Origin: Desulfuromusa kysingii
GTDB lineage: Bacteria; Desulfobacterota; Desulfuromonadia; Desulfuromonadales; Geopsychrobacteraceae
Direction of reading: 5' to 3'
Assembly: GCF_900107645.1 (NCBI RefSeq)
Contig: NZ_FNQN01000013.1
Location: forward strand, 1-64,000
DNA length: 64,000 bases
The translations under genes were made by a program, and so were the position numbers. The notes under the pieces were generated by a model, which was given only the letters and a program-made list of their open reading frames with translations, did not search any database and was not told where the DNA came from. This document shows positions 17,394 through 26,553 of the stretch, one piece after another (position 1 is the stretch's first letter; the number at the start of each line of letters is the position of its first letter).

Positions 17394-18506
17394 TTATTCA
17401 GAAGCCTGATAGCGTTTCATGAATTTGCGATCAATATAATTTTTCAACCGAAAAGTGCCAGGACCACCAAAGACAAATGGCCGTCGATAGAATATTCCCG
17501 TGTCGTCCCCCAGATTGAAAATCTGCAAATATTTCCCTTTCGGCTTAAAAGGTTCAAACTTGCCTCCCCCTAAAGCCGCATGCAGATTGTGATAAATCAC
17601 CGGGTTTTGACGTACGGCATACACACCAACCTTATCGAGCGGAGCTGCAGTAAAGTGGATACAGTCTCCGCCAGCAAAAATTGTCGGATAGGCAGGGCAT
17701 TGCAGATAGCGATTCACCAGTAATCCGCCATCCGTTCCGGTCGGTAGCCCTGATTCCCTGAATACCACGCTGGGTTTGACGCCTGTAGCGATAAAGATGA
17801 CATCCAGGTCGCAGGACTGACCAGCAGCGAAAATCACCTGACCGGTTGCGACAGCCTGCACCGGACGATTCTCTTCAATGCGGATAGCCCTTTTACGCAA
17901 CGAACTATAAGCCATTTGCCGCACTCTCTCTGGGTAGTGGGAGAGCAGTTGATGACCGGTAAAAAGGACAACATCGAGAGGATGCATCTGCGCTTCCTGG
18001 CCGAGACGCCAGACATTGCCTGCTATCTCAAGGGCAGAGACCCCGCCACCGACCACACCGACAGAGACCTTCTTTGTCCGCCCCAGCTTGAGGATACGCT
18101 GTCGTGCCTGAAACAATTTCTCAATAGGTTTCACTGCAAAGACATCATCCTGCGGCTCTGACAGCAGATCTGCGGAAACCTGACTGCCGAGATTGCAGGA
18201 AAGAACGTCGTAAGGGAGTTCTCCCCCTGAATCCAAGCAAACCCTTTGCCTGATCGGGTCAATCCGCTGCACCTTAGCCAGAGTAAAGGTTGCCCCCTGC
18301 TTCTCTGCAACTGTTTTTACACTGAAACGGATCTCTTCCGGGCTGTAAGTAAGTCCCAGCATTCCCGGCCCCATACCGGAATAATAATGATACGCAGATG
18401 GACCAACAACATGGACGTCATAACCAGCGTCGACAAACGAACTCAGTTTCTCCATGGTCAACATATGGGCATGGCCGGCACCGGCAATAACAAGTTTTTT
18501 CTTCAT
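17394..18506 (-). CDS. NAD(P)/FAD-dependent oxidoreductase, NDH-2-like (SelD-associated type)
   Basis: 370 aa from the ATG at 18506, preceded by AGGTGGAG six nt upstream; a GTG at 18518 would sit inside that site. Two dinucleotide-binding folds are visible: VIAGAGHAHML at the N-terminus for FAD and GVVGGGVSALEIAG near residue 160 for NAD(P)H, plus IFAGGDCI near the C-terminus for the FAD ribityl side. This type resembles the flavoprotein domain found fused to or near selenophosphate synthetase (SelD) and membrane NADH dehydrogenases of type 2. No selD is seen in the window. Its direct partner is not known. The photolyase gene lies 44 nt upstream on the same strand. Confidence 0.8.
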   Translation of the reverse strand: MKKKLVIAGAGHAHMLTMEKLSSFVDAGYDVHVVGPSAYHYYSGMGPGMLGLTYSPEEIRFSVKTVAEKQGATFTLAKVQRIDPIRQRVCLDSGGELPYDVLSCNLGSQVSADLLSEPQDDVFAVKPIEKLFQARQRILKLGRTKKVSVGVVGGGVSALEIAGNVWRLGQEAQMHPLDVVLFTGHQLLSHYPERVRQMAYSSLRKRAIRIEENRPVQAVATGQVIFAAGQSCDLDVIFIATGVKPSVVFRESGLPTGTDGGLLVNRYLQCPAYPTIFAGGDCIHFTAAPLDKVGVYAVRQNPVIYHNLHAALGGGKFEPFKPKGKYLQIFNLGDDTGIFYRRPFVFGGPGTFRLKNYIDRKFMKRYQASE

Positions 18507-18549
18507 TTTACGCTCCACCTACAGGGTTAAACAAAAGCACAATTCTACT

Positions 18550-20016
18550 TCAACTGTTCGTGTACCGCTGCAGATATTGTTTGACCGAAAACTTCCGAGC
18601 GGTATTCTCCGAAGTCATATAACGGATTTTTCCAAAAATAGGTCGTTCTGGCCCCCAAGCACGATCATATCGCCCCAGACACCATAAGATGCCGTTGACC
18701 GAATTGGGGTCACGGCCATCAAGGGCATATTTATCGTTGAGCGTGAACATGACCTGCATCGCCGTTTCAGCATCAGGACTCCATTCAAGGATCTTCTTTC
18801 CCCAGAGCATACGCAAATAGTTCTGCATCCGCCCTTCTTGCCGCAATTGGTTCTGCGCTGCGTTCCAAAGAGGATCATGGGTTTGCGCCTGTTCAAACTG
18901 TTTCATACTGTAGAGATAAATCCGTGGGTCGTCTCGGTGTTTAGCGAGCGATGCTTGCGCCCATTCTGGCAGGGAATAATATTGATCATAACCCGCCCGC
19001 AAGGATGCAGCATTGAAACCGAGCTCCCGCCAAGTCACCAGCTCATCAAGAAAACTCTCTGCCGCCTCGCTCAGCCCCCACCAGCCACTGCGCTTGCCTC
19101 TGGTTTCAGGCGACAGCTGGCCAATGGTCCAACCTTCCTGTACAAACAACTGCTGCACAATCTGATGCGTCGAGATGTGCCCATAATGGAGATAGGGGGA
19201 AAGTTCGCTGGAGACTTGCTGATCGGGTTCACTTCGCTGCAAATACAAAGGTAACCGTTCAGCAAGAAAACGCTGCAGATACCGCTCCGCCGCCTTGAAT
19301 CCGCCCTGTTCTGCCGTTGCTTCGACACAGTGATTGATCGGCAGACGGGCAAGAGTTTGCCGATCTGCACGTAACAATTGACCGGTGGCGGGCGGCCAGA
19401 AATCTAGCACCTCTGCAGCAACCATTTCCAGCCGTGGCAATTGAACCGCCCGTAACGGATCAGCCAGGGGAAGATCGAACAGGTGACCTGGTAGCTCCTT
19501 TTGCAAAAAACGACGAAAGGCATACGCGGTCGGGAAATCATGATCGGCAGCCCGCAACGGTAGCAGCCCATTACTATCGACGGCTTCCATGTAAACAGAG
19601 ATTTTCGCAGCTGCAGCTTGAAGCATATGGGGATAAAAACAACCTGGATAGTCGTCGGTAATAATCACACTGGCAGTTTCTGCCAATTTCTGCAACAACC
19701 CTTTGCCCGCCCCTTTTTCAGTTTCAACAAAGGGGTAATAACAAGCCGCTGTAGTCGCAAAGTGTTCAGTATTATCCGCCATTCCTTGCAGAATAAAGCT
19801 GTGCATACGGTCGCTGGCATGAGGGTAATCGCTGCGCAGCGCTTCCAGAATCAATAGCGGTTTTTGCAGCTTTTCTGCCCATTCAACCGCTCGCTGTAAC
19901 GCAAAGTTATAGAATGGGCGGCGAAAAGCCGTCATCCAGTAGAGGACAAACTGCCCCTGGTCAACGATTGAGCCATGGTTCAGCTTCCGCAGCCGCAGCG
20001 TCGGGATCTCAGACAT
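18550..20016 (-). CDS. phr: Deoxyribodipyrimidine photolyase (class II CPD photolyase-like)
   Basis: 488 aa from the ATG at 20016. It repairs cyclobutane pyrimidine dimers in light using reduced FAD. The N-terminal half is the Rossmann-like antenna domain (QFVLYWMTAFRRPFYNFALQ is characteristic of class II enzymes). The helical FAD-binding half contains ELVTWRELGFN, MQNYLRMLWGKKILEWS and ALDGRDPNSVNGILWCLG, the class II flavin-site blocks. A GTG six nt upstream of the ATG is possible. The gene overlaps the end of the YbgA-like gene by 8 nt. A photolyase in an otherwise anaerobic gene set suggests exposure to light near sediment or water surfaces. Confidence 0.92.
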   Translation of the reverse strand: MSEIPTLRLRKLNHGSIVDQGQFVLYWMTAFRRPFYNFALQRAVEWAEKLQKPLLILEALRSDYPHASDRMHSFILQGMADNTEHFATTAACYYPFVETEKGAGKGLLQKLAETASVIITDDYPGCFYPHMLQAAAAKISVYMEAVDSNGLLPLRAADHDFPTAYAFRRFLQKELPGHLFDLPLADPLRAVQLPRLEMVAAEVLDFWPPATGQLLRADRQTLARLPINHCVEATAEQGGFKAAERYLQRFLAERLPLYLQRSEPDQQVSSELSPYLHYGHISTHQIVQQLFVQEGWTIGQLSPETRGKRSGWWGLSEAAESFLDELVTWRELGFNAASLRAGYDQYYSLPEWAQASLAKHRDDPRIYLYSMKQFEQAQTHDPLWNAAQNQLRQEGRMQNYLRMLWGKKILEWSPDAETAMQVMFTLNDKYALDGRDPNSVNGILWCLGRYDRAWGPERPIFGKIRYMTSENTARKFSVKQYLQRYTNS

Positions 20017-20668
20017 GACCACCCTGTCGTGATGCGAGGAGAGAGGGGTTGAGGTAAACCTGTTGCAACAGATATGGTTGCTGATATTTATGAGCTAAAT
20101 GATTGAGCAAGGTGATGGGGACAATAAGAGGGGCTTGCAACGTACGGAAGCGGTCAAAAGCAGACATAACCTCCTGTTTTTCAGCAGCGCTGAGATGTTT
20201 CTTGAAGTAACCAAATATATGCTGCAATACATTGACATGTTTCGGTATCGTCGTATTTAGACGCAAAGTGTTCAGCAACAGCTGCAGATAGTCCTGATAG
20301 AGAATTTCAGCCTCCATCTCTCCCGATCTGGCCACCAGTTTTCCCATCTGCCGATAGCTTTCGACCCACCGGGCCATGATCAAGTATTTATGACGGCTAT
20401 GAAAATCGACTAGGTTTCCAGCAGTTTTCCCTTGTCCGAGGGTTTTCAGCCAGCGTTTCAACACAAAAGTGTTGATCATGAAATCCTCACGCTGCAATGC
20501 GTTCTGTCCACACCGTTCCTCACCAACATCCGGACAGACAAAAACATATTCAATTGCAGAGGCAAGGGTGGAGGTCACAAAACTGGCCAAGTCATTGTCA
20601 CCAGCAAAGCCAGGTGCTATGTCAATCAAGCCAGGACAGATTCCAAGGCGAATTTTCTCTTTTGCCAT
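20009..20668 (-). CDS. YbgA-like DUF1722 protein with degraded DUF523-like N-terminus
   Basis: 219 aa from the ATG at 20668 (GAGGG upstream); the frame extends to 20755 without support. The C-terminal ~120 residues are DUF1722 (FHSRHKYLIMARWVESYRQM is its recognisable start). The N-terminus (KIRLGICPGLIDIAPGFAGD) follows the beginning of DUF523, but the usual SSCLLG cysteine motif is replaced by ICPGLI, and the middle of DUF523 is missing. The DUF1722 protein YbgA neighbours photolyase in Escherichia coli, and the same pairing here, with overlap, supports a shared light- or DNA-damage-related role; its biochemistry is not known. Confidence 0.85.
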   Translation of the reverse strand: MAKEKIRLGICPGLIDIAPGFAGDNDLASFVTSTLASAIEYVFVCPDVGEERCGQNALQREDFMINTFVLKRWLKTLGQGKTAGNLVDFHSRHKYLIMARWVESYRQMGKLVARSGEMEAEILYQDYLQLLLNTLRLNTTIPKHVNVLQHIFGYFKKHLSAAEKQEVMSAFDRFRTLQAPLIVPITLLNHLAHKYQQPYLLQQVYLNPSLLASRQGGHV

Positions 20669-20878
20669 GATCCCTCGCAGTGATAATAAATTGATTCTTT
20701 TCTCCGTCCGACGACCACCAGCCATGGTACATAGTTTTAATTTTAAAGGGATCATGAAATAATTGACACTCTAAAGTCCTTTTTCTGAAAGGAATTCAGA
20801 CCTGCCGAGGATAACGATGAACAGAACGGCTTGGGTGCACGACCCCACAAACACATGATTCAAATCCGAAAGGGGCAC

Positions 20879-21532
20879 ATGAACAATCTGCTTGATATCT
20901 ATCAAAGACTCACAAATCACTACGGCACGCGCAATTGGTGGCCCGCTGAAACCCCTTTTGAGGTGATTGTCGGAGCAATTCTGACTCAGAATACCAACTG
21001 GAAAAATGTTGAAACCGCGATTTTCAATCTACGCCAGAAAAATGCCCTGACGACTGATGCTATCCTGCAACTGGACTTGGAAACTCTGGAGCAACTGATC
21101 CGCCCCTCTGGCTTCTTCCGTCAAAAAGCGCAACGATTGCAGCTCTTCTGTCTTTATCTACAGGACCATTACGCAGGAAGCCTTGATGCGTTATTTGCTC
21201 AAAAACTTGATCTTGTACGTGATGAACTGTTGCGCTTGAAAGGGATCGGCCCAGAGACGGCTGATGCTATCCTCCTCTATGCCGGACGACTTCCATCATT
21301 TGTCGTTGACGCCTACACCAATCGCCTGTTTGGACGCCTTGGGATTCTCTCCGGAGACGAAAAATATGCTGACGTCAGGGACCTGTTTATGTCGCAGCTG
21401 CCAAAAGATATCCAGCTCTACAGTGAATATCACGCTTTAATTATCAACCACTGCAAACAGTTCTGCCGTAAAAAGCCACTCTGTCCCGGCTGTCCTTGTG
21501 CTGATATCTGCCTGGAAAAACAACCGAATTGA
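20879..21532 (+). CDS. Endonuclease III-like HhH-GPD DNA glycosylase with Fe-S cluster
   Basis: 217 aa from the ATG at 20879, with AAAGGGG upstream. The helix-hairpin-helix is LKGIGPETADAILLYAGRLP, followed by the catalytic aspartate in FVVDAYTNRLFGRLG. Four cysteines at the C-terminus (CRKKPLCPGCPCADIC) bind a 4Fe-4S cluster. In true endonuclease III the hairpin carries a catalytic lysine (GxKTAN); here glutamate stands in its place (GPETAD), as in 3-methyladenine glycosylase III (MagIII) relatives. It is therefore more likely a monofunctional base-excision glycosylase, perhaps for alkylated purines, than a glycosylase/lyase. Confidence 0.85.
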   Translation: MNNLLDIYQRLTNHYGTRNWWPAETPFEVIVGAILTQNTNWKNVETAIFNLRQKNALTTDAILQLDLETLEQLIRPSGFFRQKAQRLQLFCLYLQDHYAGSLDALFAQKLDLVRDELLRLKGIGPETADAILLYAGRLPSFVVDAYTNRLFGRLGILSGDEKYADVRDLFMSQLPKDIQLYSEYHALIINHCKQFCRKKPLCPGCPCADICLEKQPN

Positions 21533-21600
21533 TTAATTAGAGCAACTGCGCTAATGTTCCGCTTGTTTCTACTCTTTATTAAAGACTGGAGTGGCTATTG

Positions 21601-22389
21601 ATGGATCACTACCTGTTTCTATTAAAAAAATTTCTTGGCAACTTGTTAATGCCAGTGCCTGTCACCTTGCTGCTGTTGCTCTGGGCCCTTTTATTACTGC
21701 TGCGCCGCAAGACCCGTTGGCTCGGCGTTGTCGTGGTTTTTCTTGCCACCGCGCTGTTATTTGTCACCAGTTACACCCCTCTGAGCAATCAATACGTCGC
21801 CCCATTTGAAGCCCAGATTCCCAGTTATCAACAATCTCAGACTCCAGTTGACTATATTGCCGTCCTCGGCCACTGGCACCAATCCATTGCCAATCAACCC
21901 GTCACCAGTGAACTCAGTCCGACAGCAATCGTTCGCCTTGCTGAGGGAATTCGTATTTACCGTCTTAACCCCGGCAGTAAACTGATTTTTACCGGTTTCA
22001 AGGGACTCGCTAAAGATCCGGTTTCCTACCCGGAAAAGCTGCGTGAACTGGCTCTGGCTTTAGGGATTCCAGCGGCAGATATTTTAATTTTTAACGGCCC
22101 TAGAGATACCATGGAAGAGGCGGAGGTCATTGCAGATCATGTCGCCGAATCCACCCTCGTCGTCGTCACCACTGCGGTCCACATGCCACGCGCCCTGGAC
22201 CTGTTCCACCGTGCCGGACTTGACCCTATCCCCGCACCCACGCAGCACCTGAGTAAACCCACTAATAGCTGGTGGATCTTTCCTTCGGGCGAAACCCTGG
22301 CACACAGTGAATATTTGGCTCATGAACGACTGGGATTACTCTGGATCAAGTTGACAGGACAGGTCAAAGAATACCTCGACAAAGAATAA
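21601..22389 (+). CDS. ElyC/SanA/YdcF family membrane protein (DUF218)
   Basis: 262 aa. Two membrane segments lie at the N-terminus (LLMPVPVTLLLLLWALLLLL and WLGVVVVFLATALLFVTSYT), then the periplasmic DUF218 domain from about residue 75 (VDYIAVLGHWH, LIFTGFKG, VVVTTAVHMPRALDLF). This is the architecture of ElyC (YcbC), a factor that affects peptidoglycan and enterobacterial common antigen lipid-carrier metabolism in Escherichia coli; function here is inferred from that. A TTG lies immediately before the ATG at 21601; the ATG with GGAG upstream is preferred. Confidence 0.88.
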   Translation: MDHYLFLLKKFLGNLLMPVPVTLLLLLWALLLLLRRKTRWLGVVVVFLATALLFVTSYTPLSNQYVAPFEAQIPSYQQSQTPVDYIAVLGHWHQSIANQPVTSELSPTAIVRLAEGIRIYRLNPGSKLIFTGFKGLAKDPVSYPEKLRELALALGIPAADILIFNGPRDTMEEAEVIADHVAESTLVVVTTAVHMPRALDLFHRAGLDPIPAPTQHLSKPTNSWWIFPSGETLAHSEYLAHERLGLLWIKLTGQVKEYLDKE

Positions 22390-22401
22390 ACTGATTTTGA
22401 G

Positions 22402-22421
22402 GCTAAACGATCCGGTTTAGC
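22402..22421. repeat. Small hairpin in the elyC-ileS gap
   Basis: Seven-bp stem GCTAAAC / GTTTAGC with loop GATCCG, 13 nt after the ElyC-like gene. No U-tract follows, so it is at best a weak terminator. No T-box-like leader is evident ahead of ileS. Confidence 0.35.
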
Positions 22422-22556
22422 ATCCGCAAGTGGCAAAAAAACCTACGCTTTCAAACCCTTTCCCCTTGAACTTAAAGGTTCTATTTGCTAGCTTGCGAGT
22501 TTAGTTTTATTCAAAAAAACAACCTCATAGCACAATCCCTGCGGAGACATGTTGGC

Positions 22557-25337
22557 ATGGACTACAAAGACACTTTAAATCTACCCAAAACCGATTTTCC
22601 AATGCGCGCTAATTTACCCAAGCGGGAGCCTGAGCTCCTTAAACATTGGCAACAGATCGACCTCAATGAGCAACTTGAAAAAAACAATCAGGGCAAGGAG
22701 AGTTTCATCCTTCATGATGGCCCTCCTTATGCTAATGGTCATCTCCACATGGGCCACGCCCTGAATAAAATTCTTAAAGATATTATTGTTAAGAGTAAAC
22801 GGATGCAGGGGTTCTTCACCCCGTACGTTCCCGGTTGGGATTGCCACGGGTTACCGATTGAATTGATGGTTGACAAGAAACTTGGCAAGAAAAAACGTGA
22901 AATGAGCAAGGCTGATTTCCGCCGTCAGTGTCGTGAATATGCCAAGGTCTGGGTGCAGACACAGAGCGAAGAGTTTCAACGCTTAGGTATTTTTGGCGAC
23001 TGGGAAAACCCTTACCTGACAATGACCCCCGATTATGAAGCAACAACCGCACGGGAATTGGCGCGTCTGGTAGAACGGGGCTCGCTGTATAAAGGGAAGA
23101 AACCGATTCACTGGTGCTCCTCTTGTGTGACCGCTCTGGCTGAAGCCGAAGTCGAATATGATGAGCACGTCTCACCATCAATCTATGTGAAATTCCCCTA
23201 TGTTGATGAGCTGCCAGCGGAGCTGTCTGAGCTGAGTGAAAAACCCTTAAATTTTGTGATCTGGACCACAACCCCATGGACAATCCCTGCGAACCTGGGA
23301 ATTTGCCTGAACCCCGAACTAACCTATGTCGCCGTTGAAGCAAAAGGTGAGTATCTGGTCTTGGCCGAAGGCTTATACGAAGGGGTGATGCAAACCCTCG
23401 GGATTGAAGACTATTCAGTCGCAGCAACTTTCGCCGCAGAGCTGTTTGACAATAAAAACTGCCGACACCCCTTCTACGACCGCAACTCGCTGTTGATGCT
23501 CGGTGATCATGTCACCCTGGAAGCTGGGACCGGCTGTGTCCATACAGCCCCCGGACATGGACAGGATGACTATGTGGTCGGACTCAAATATGGCCTCGAA
23601 ATCTATAACCCTGTCGATGACTATGGTCGCTATCGGCAAGACCTTGAGTTGTTCGGTGGCATGAAGCTTAAAGATGCCAACGCTGCGGTGAACGCGAAAC
23701 TCTCTGAAGTTGGCGCGTTGCTCCACGAAACTCAGGTCAGCCATAGTTACCCCCATTGCTGGCGCTGTAAAAAGCCGATTATCTTCCGGGCAACGGAGCA
23801 ATGGTTCATCAGCATGGAAGAGAATAATTTACGCCAGAAAGCGTTACAAGAGATCGAGAAGGTCGAGTGGATTCCCAGTTGGGGGCGCAACCGCATCTTC
23901 AACATGGTTGAGGCTCGCCCTGATTGGTGCATCAGTCGCCAACGGAGTTGGGGAGTTCCGATTACCATCGCCTACTGTGAAAAATGTGGCGAAGCACTGA
24001 ACGACGGTAAAATCATGCACCATATTGCCGATCAGTTTGAAGCAACCGGCAGTGATGTCTGGTTTGAAAAAGAGGCCTCCGAATTGCTCCCTCCTGGTAC
24101 GGTCTGCCCTGCCTGTGGTCATGATAAATTCACCAAAGAATCAGACATTCTTGATGTCTGGTTCGATTCCGGCGTTTCTCATGCTGCCGTCTGTGAACTT
24201 CGCGAAGAGCTGCAAAGCCCCGCCGATCTCTACTTGGAAGGTTCTGACCAACATCGTGGCTGGTTCCATTCCAGCTTGTTGGAATCTGTAGGCACGCGTG
24301 ATCGAGCCCCCTACAAATCGGTCCTGACTCACGGTTTTGTCCTCGACAAAGATGGCCGACCAATGTCGAAATCCATGGGCAATGTCATTGCTCCAGAAGA
24401 GATTATTAAAAAATATGGTGCAGAGATCCTGCGCCTATGGGTCACAGCTACGGACTATCGTGATGATATCCGCCTCAGTCAGGAGACCTTGCAGCGCCTA
24501 TCTGACGCTTACCGGCGCATCCGTAACACCGCACGCTATCTACTGGGCAACCTGAATGGCTTTGATCCAGTCGTCGACACCGTTGCGGACCAAGATCTAC
24601 TGGAAATGGATCGCTGGGCGATGTCGCGCCTTAATCGCTTGACTCAAAAGGTTGCCAGCGCTTACGACAAGTATGAGTTCCACGTCATTTATCACGCGAT
24701 ACATAATTTTTGCACCATCGACCTGAGTGCCTTTTATCTGGATATCCTCAAAGATCGTCTCTACACCAGTCCAAAGCAGAGCATTGCCTATCGTAGCGCC
24801 CGCGCAACCATGTATCAGATCTTAGATGCTTTGACCCGCATTCTAGCCCCGGTTCTAAGCTTTACGGCTGAGGAAATATGGCTGGACCTGCCAGGTCAAC
24901 GTGAAGCAAGTGTCCATTTGGCAGATTTCCCGCAAGTGAATTCAAGCTACCTGGATGATCAACTTGAAGAACGCTACGAACAACTGCACAAAGTCCGGCT
25001 TGAAGTCTCCAGACAACTGGAAAAAGCCCGAGCGGATAAACAACTGGGACAATCCCTGGAAGCCAAAGTCTTACTTGATGCCCCAGAAAACTATCAGCAG
25101 TTATTGACGGACTACCTTGACGCTCTACCCACGTATTTTATCGTTTCACAAGTCGAATTGACCAAAAATCTTTCTGCAGCAGTTGACGCAGAAAATATTC
25201 CCGGCTTGAGATTACAGATTCTCCCAGCGGATGGAGAAAAATGTGAACGCTGCTGGAATTACGCGACCAGCGTGGGACAAAATAATGAACATCCAACAAT
25301 CTGTGCCCGCTGTACAGATGCTTTGGCTGCCGGTTAA
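22557..25337 (+). CDS. ileS: Isoleucyl-tRNA synthetase
   Basis: 926 aa from the ATG at 22557 (GGAG 11 nt upstream); an upstream TTG would add 24 unlike residues. Class I synthetase with the HIGH motif in PPYANGHLHMGHALNK, a long CP1 editing domain (TTTPWTIPANLGI), the KMSKS-type loop as GRPMSKSMGN, and the C-terminal zinc finger CERCWNYATSV...CARC that is found in the bacterial-type enzyme. It charges tRNA-Ile. It is followed 1 nt later by lspA, the common ileS-lspA arrangement in proteobacteria. Confidence 0.97.
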   Translation: MDYKDTLNLPKTDFPMRANLPKREPELLKHWQQIDLNEQLEKNNQGKESFILHDGPPYANGHLHMGHALNKILKDIIVKSKRMQGFFTPYVPGWDCHGLPIELMVDKKLGKKKREMSKADFRRQCREYAKVWVQTQSEEFQRLGIFGDWENPYLTMTPDYEATTARELARLVERGSLYKGKKPIHWCSSCVTALAEAEVEYDEHVSPSIYVKFPYVDELPAELSELSEKPLNFVIWTTTPWTIPANLGICLNPELTYVAVEAKGEYLVLAEGLYEGVMQTLGIEDYSVAATFAAELFDNKNCRHPFYDRNSLLMLGDHVTLEAGTGCVHTAPGHGQDDYVVGLKYGLEIYNPVDDYGRYRQDLELFGGMKLKDANAAVNAKLSEVGALLHETQVSHSYPHCWRCKKPIIFRATEQWFISMEENNLRQKALQEIEKVEWIPSWGRNRIFNMVEARPDWCISRQRSWGVPITIAYCEKCGEALNDGKIMHHIADQFEATGSDVWFEKEASELLPPGTVCPACGHDKFTKESDILDVWFDSGVSHAAVCELREELQSPADLYLEGSDQHRGWFHSSLLESVGTRDRAPYKSVLTHGFVLDKDGRPMSKSMGNVIAPEEIIKKYGAEILRLWVTATDYRDDIRLSQETLQRLSDAYRRIRNTARYLLGNLNGFDPVVDTVADQDLLEMDRWAMSRLNRLTQKVASAYDKYEFHVIYHAIHNFCTIDLSAFYLDILKDRLYTSPKQSIAYRSARATMYQILDALTRILAPVLSFTAEEIWLDLPGQREASVHLADFPQVNSSYLDDQLEERYEQLHKVRLEVSRQLEKARADKQLGQSLEAKVLLDAPENYQQLLTDYLDALPTYFIVSQVELTKNLSAAVDAENIPGLRLQILPADGEKCERCWNYATSVGQNNEHPTICARCTDALAAG

Positions 25338-25338
25338 T

Positions 25339-25833
25339 ATGAGCAAATACCGGATTTTTACTCTGGTTGCCAGCTGCAGTTTACTGCTGGACCAAATCAG
25401 TAAAATCTATATTGATAACAACTTTGAGATTTCTCAATCAAGGCGCATTATCAGTAATTTTTTTCATTTGACCTACGTTCGCAATCCGGGGGCAGCTTTT
25501 GGTATCCTTGCTGACAGCTCGATCCGTTTACCTTTTTTTATTACCATTTCAGTCCTTGCTACGCTTGGAATTCTCTGGTTCATCCGCAGAATTCCAAGCG
25601 AAAAGCATTGGCAACACCTGGCATTAGGCTTAATTTTTAGCGGGGCCTTGGGCAATCTCATTGACCGCATCCGCCTTGGTGAAGTGATCGATTTTCTGGA
25701 TGTTCACTGGTACAATTATCACTGGCCCGCATTCAATGTCGCTGACAGCGCCATCTGCGTGGGGGTAACGATTCTATTCTTCTGCTCCTGGCATGAAGAA
25801 AAACTCAAAAAGAGGCAACCTGGTAAGGTCTGA
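25339..25833 (+). CDS. lspA: Lipoprotein signal peptidase (signal peptidase II)
   Basis: 164 aa, starting 1 nt after the ileS stop; a longer frame would overlap ileS and has no support. Four membrane segments are expected. The catalytic aspartates are seen in GNLIDRIRLGEVIDF and FNVADSAIC, and VRNPGAAFGIL is the other conserved block. The protease removes signal peptides from diacylglyceryl-modified lipoproteins, several of which are encoded in this window (efflux lipoprotein, DUF1499 protein, entericidin-like protein). Confidence 0.96.
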   Translation: MSKYRIFTLVASCSLLLDQISKIYIDNNFEISQSRRIISNFFHLTYVRNPGAAFGILADSSIRLPFFITISVLATLGILWFIRRIPSEKHWQHLALGLIFSGALGNLIDRIRLGEVIDFLDVHWYNYHWPAFNVADSAICVGVTILFFCSWHEEKLKKRQPGKV

Positions 25834-25838
25834 AATAA

Positions 25839-26480
25839 ATGGCCCAAACCCGCTACCCGATACCCGCCGAACGGTACCGCTGTGAAATTGAAGTCAAACA
25901 CAGCCGCTTCATCACCACCGTTGTATCAACAGACACCCCCGACGCTGCACTCGACTTTATCTCTCAAATCAAACAGGAATTTCCTGACGCGACACATAAT
26001 TGCTGGGCTTACCTGATCGGCCCCCCTGGTAGTACCGACCGCATTGGCCTCAGTGATGATGGCGAACCACACGGGGTCGCAGGGAAGCCAATGTTAACCA
26101 CGATACAACACAGCAGACTCGGGGATATTACCGTCGTTGTAACGCGCTATTTCGGTGGTACGAAGCTTGGTAAAGGGGGGATGGTCAAAGCTTACACTCT
26201 TGCGGTCAAGACAGCTCTCGAGCAACTTACAATGACCGAAAAGATTGACTGGGTCGCATTATCGCTCCACTTTGACTATCAGTTTCTGGACAGCATCGAG
26301 CGCCTTCTTCCCCAGTTTGAAGTGGTCTTGATCGAGAAACAATTTGCTGAAAAGATCTATCTCCAGTTGAAACTGCCGGAGGAAAACTGTGCTGATTTAT
26401 GTACGCGATTGACAGATCTGACTGCGGGACAGATTGAGTTGATCAGCGACCAGAACTCTGCGCAGATAGATAAAGATTAA
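25839..26480 (+). CDS. YigZ/IMPACT (UPF0029) family protein
   Basis: 213 aa, 5 nt after lspA. The motif DDGEPHGVAGKPML and RYFGGTKLGKGGMVKAY are diagnostic of the YigZ family. Its N-terminal domain adopts a ribosomal S5-like fold shared with eukaryotic IMPACT, and the C-terminal ~70 residues form the ferredoxin-like DUF1949 domain. Its precise role in bacteria is unknown; links to translation or RNA/DNA binding are only suggested. It is probably co-transcribed with ileS-lspA. Confidence 0.92.
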   Translation: MAQTRYPIPAERYRCEIEVKHSRFITTVVSTDTPDAALDFISQIKQEFPDATHNCWAYLIGPPGSTDRIGLSDDGEPHGVAGKPMLTTIQHSRLGDITVVVTRYFGGTKLGKGGMVKAYTLAVKTALEQLTMTEKIDWVALSLHFDYQFLDSIERLLPQFEVVLIEKQFAEKIYLQLKLPEENCADLCTRLTDLTAGQIELISDQNSAQIDKD

Positions 26481-26553
26481 AAAAAATCGACAGGGTCGTT
26501 TTCCACTGATATGATATTTAAGTGGTTGATCTAAATCGTTAAGGAGAATAATT

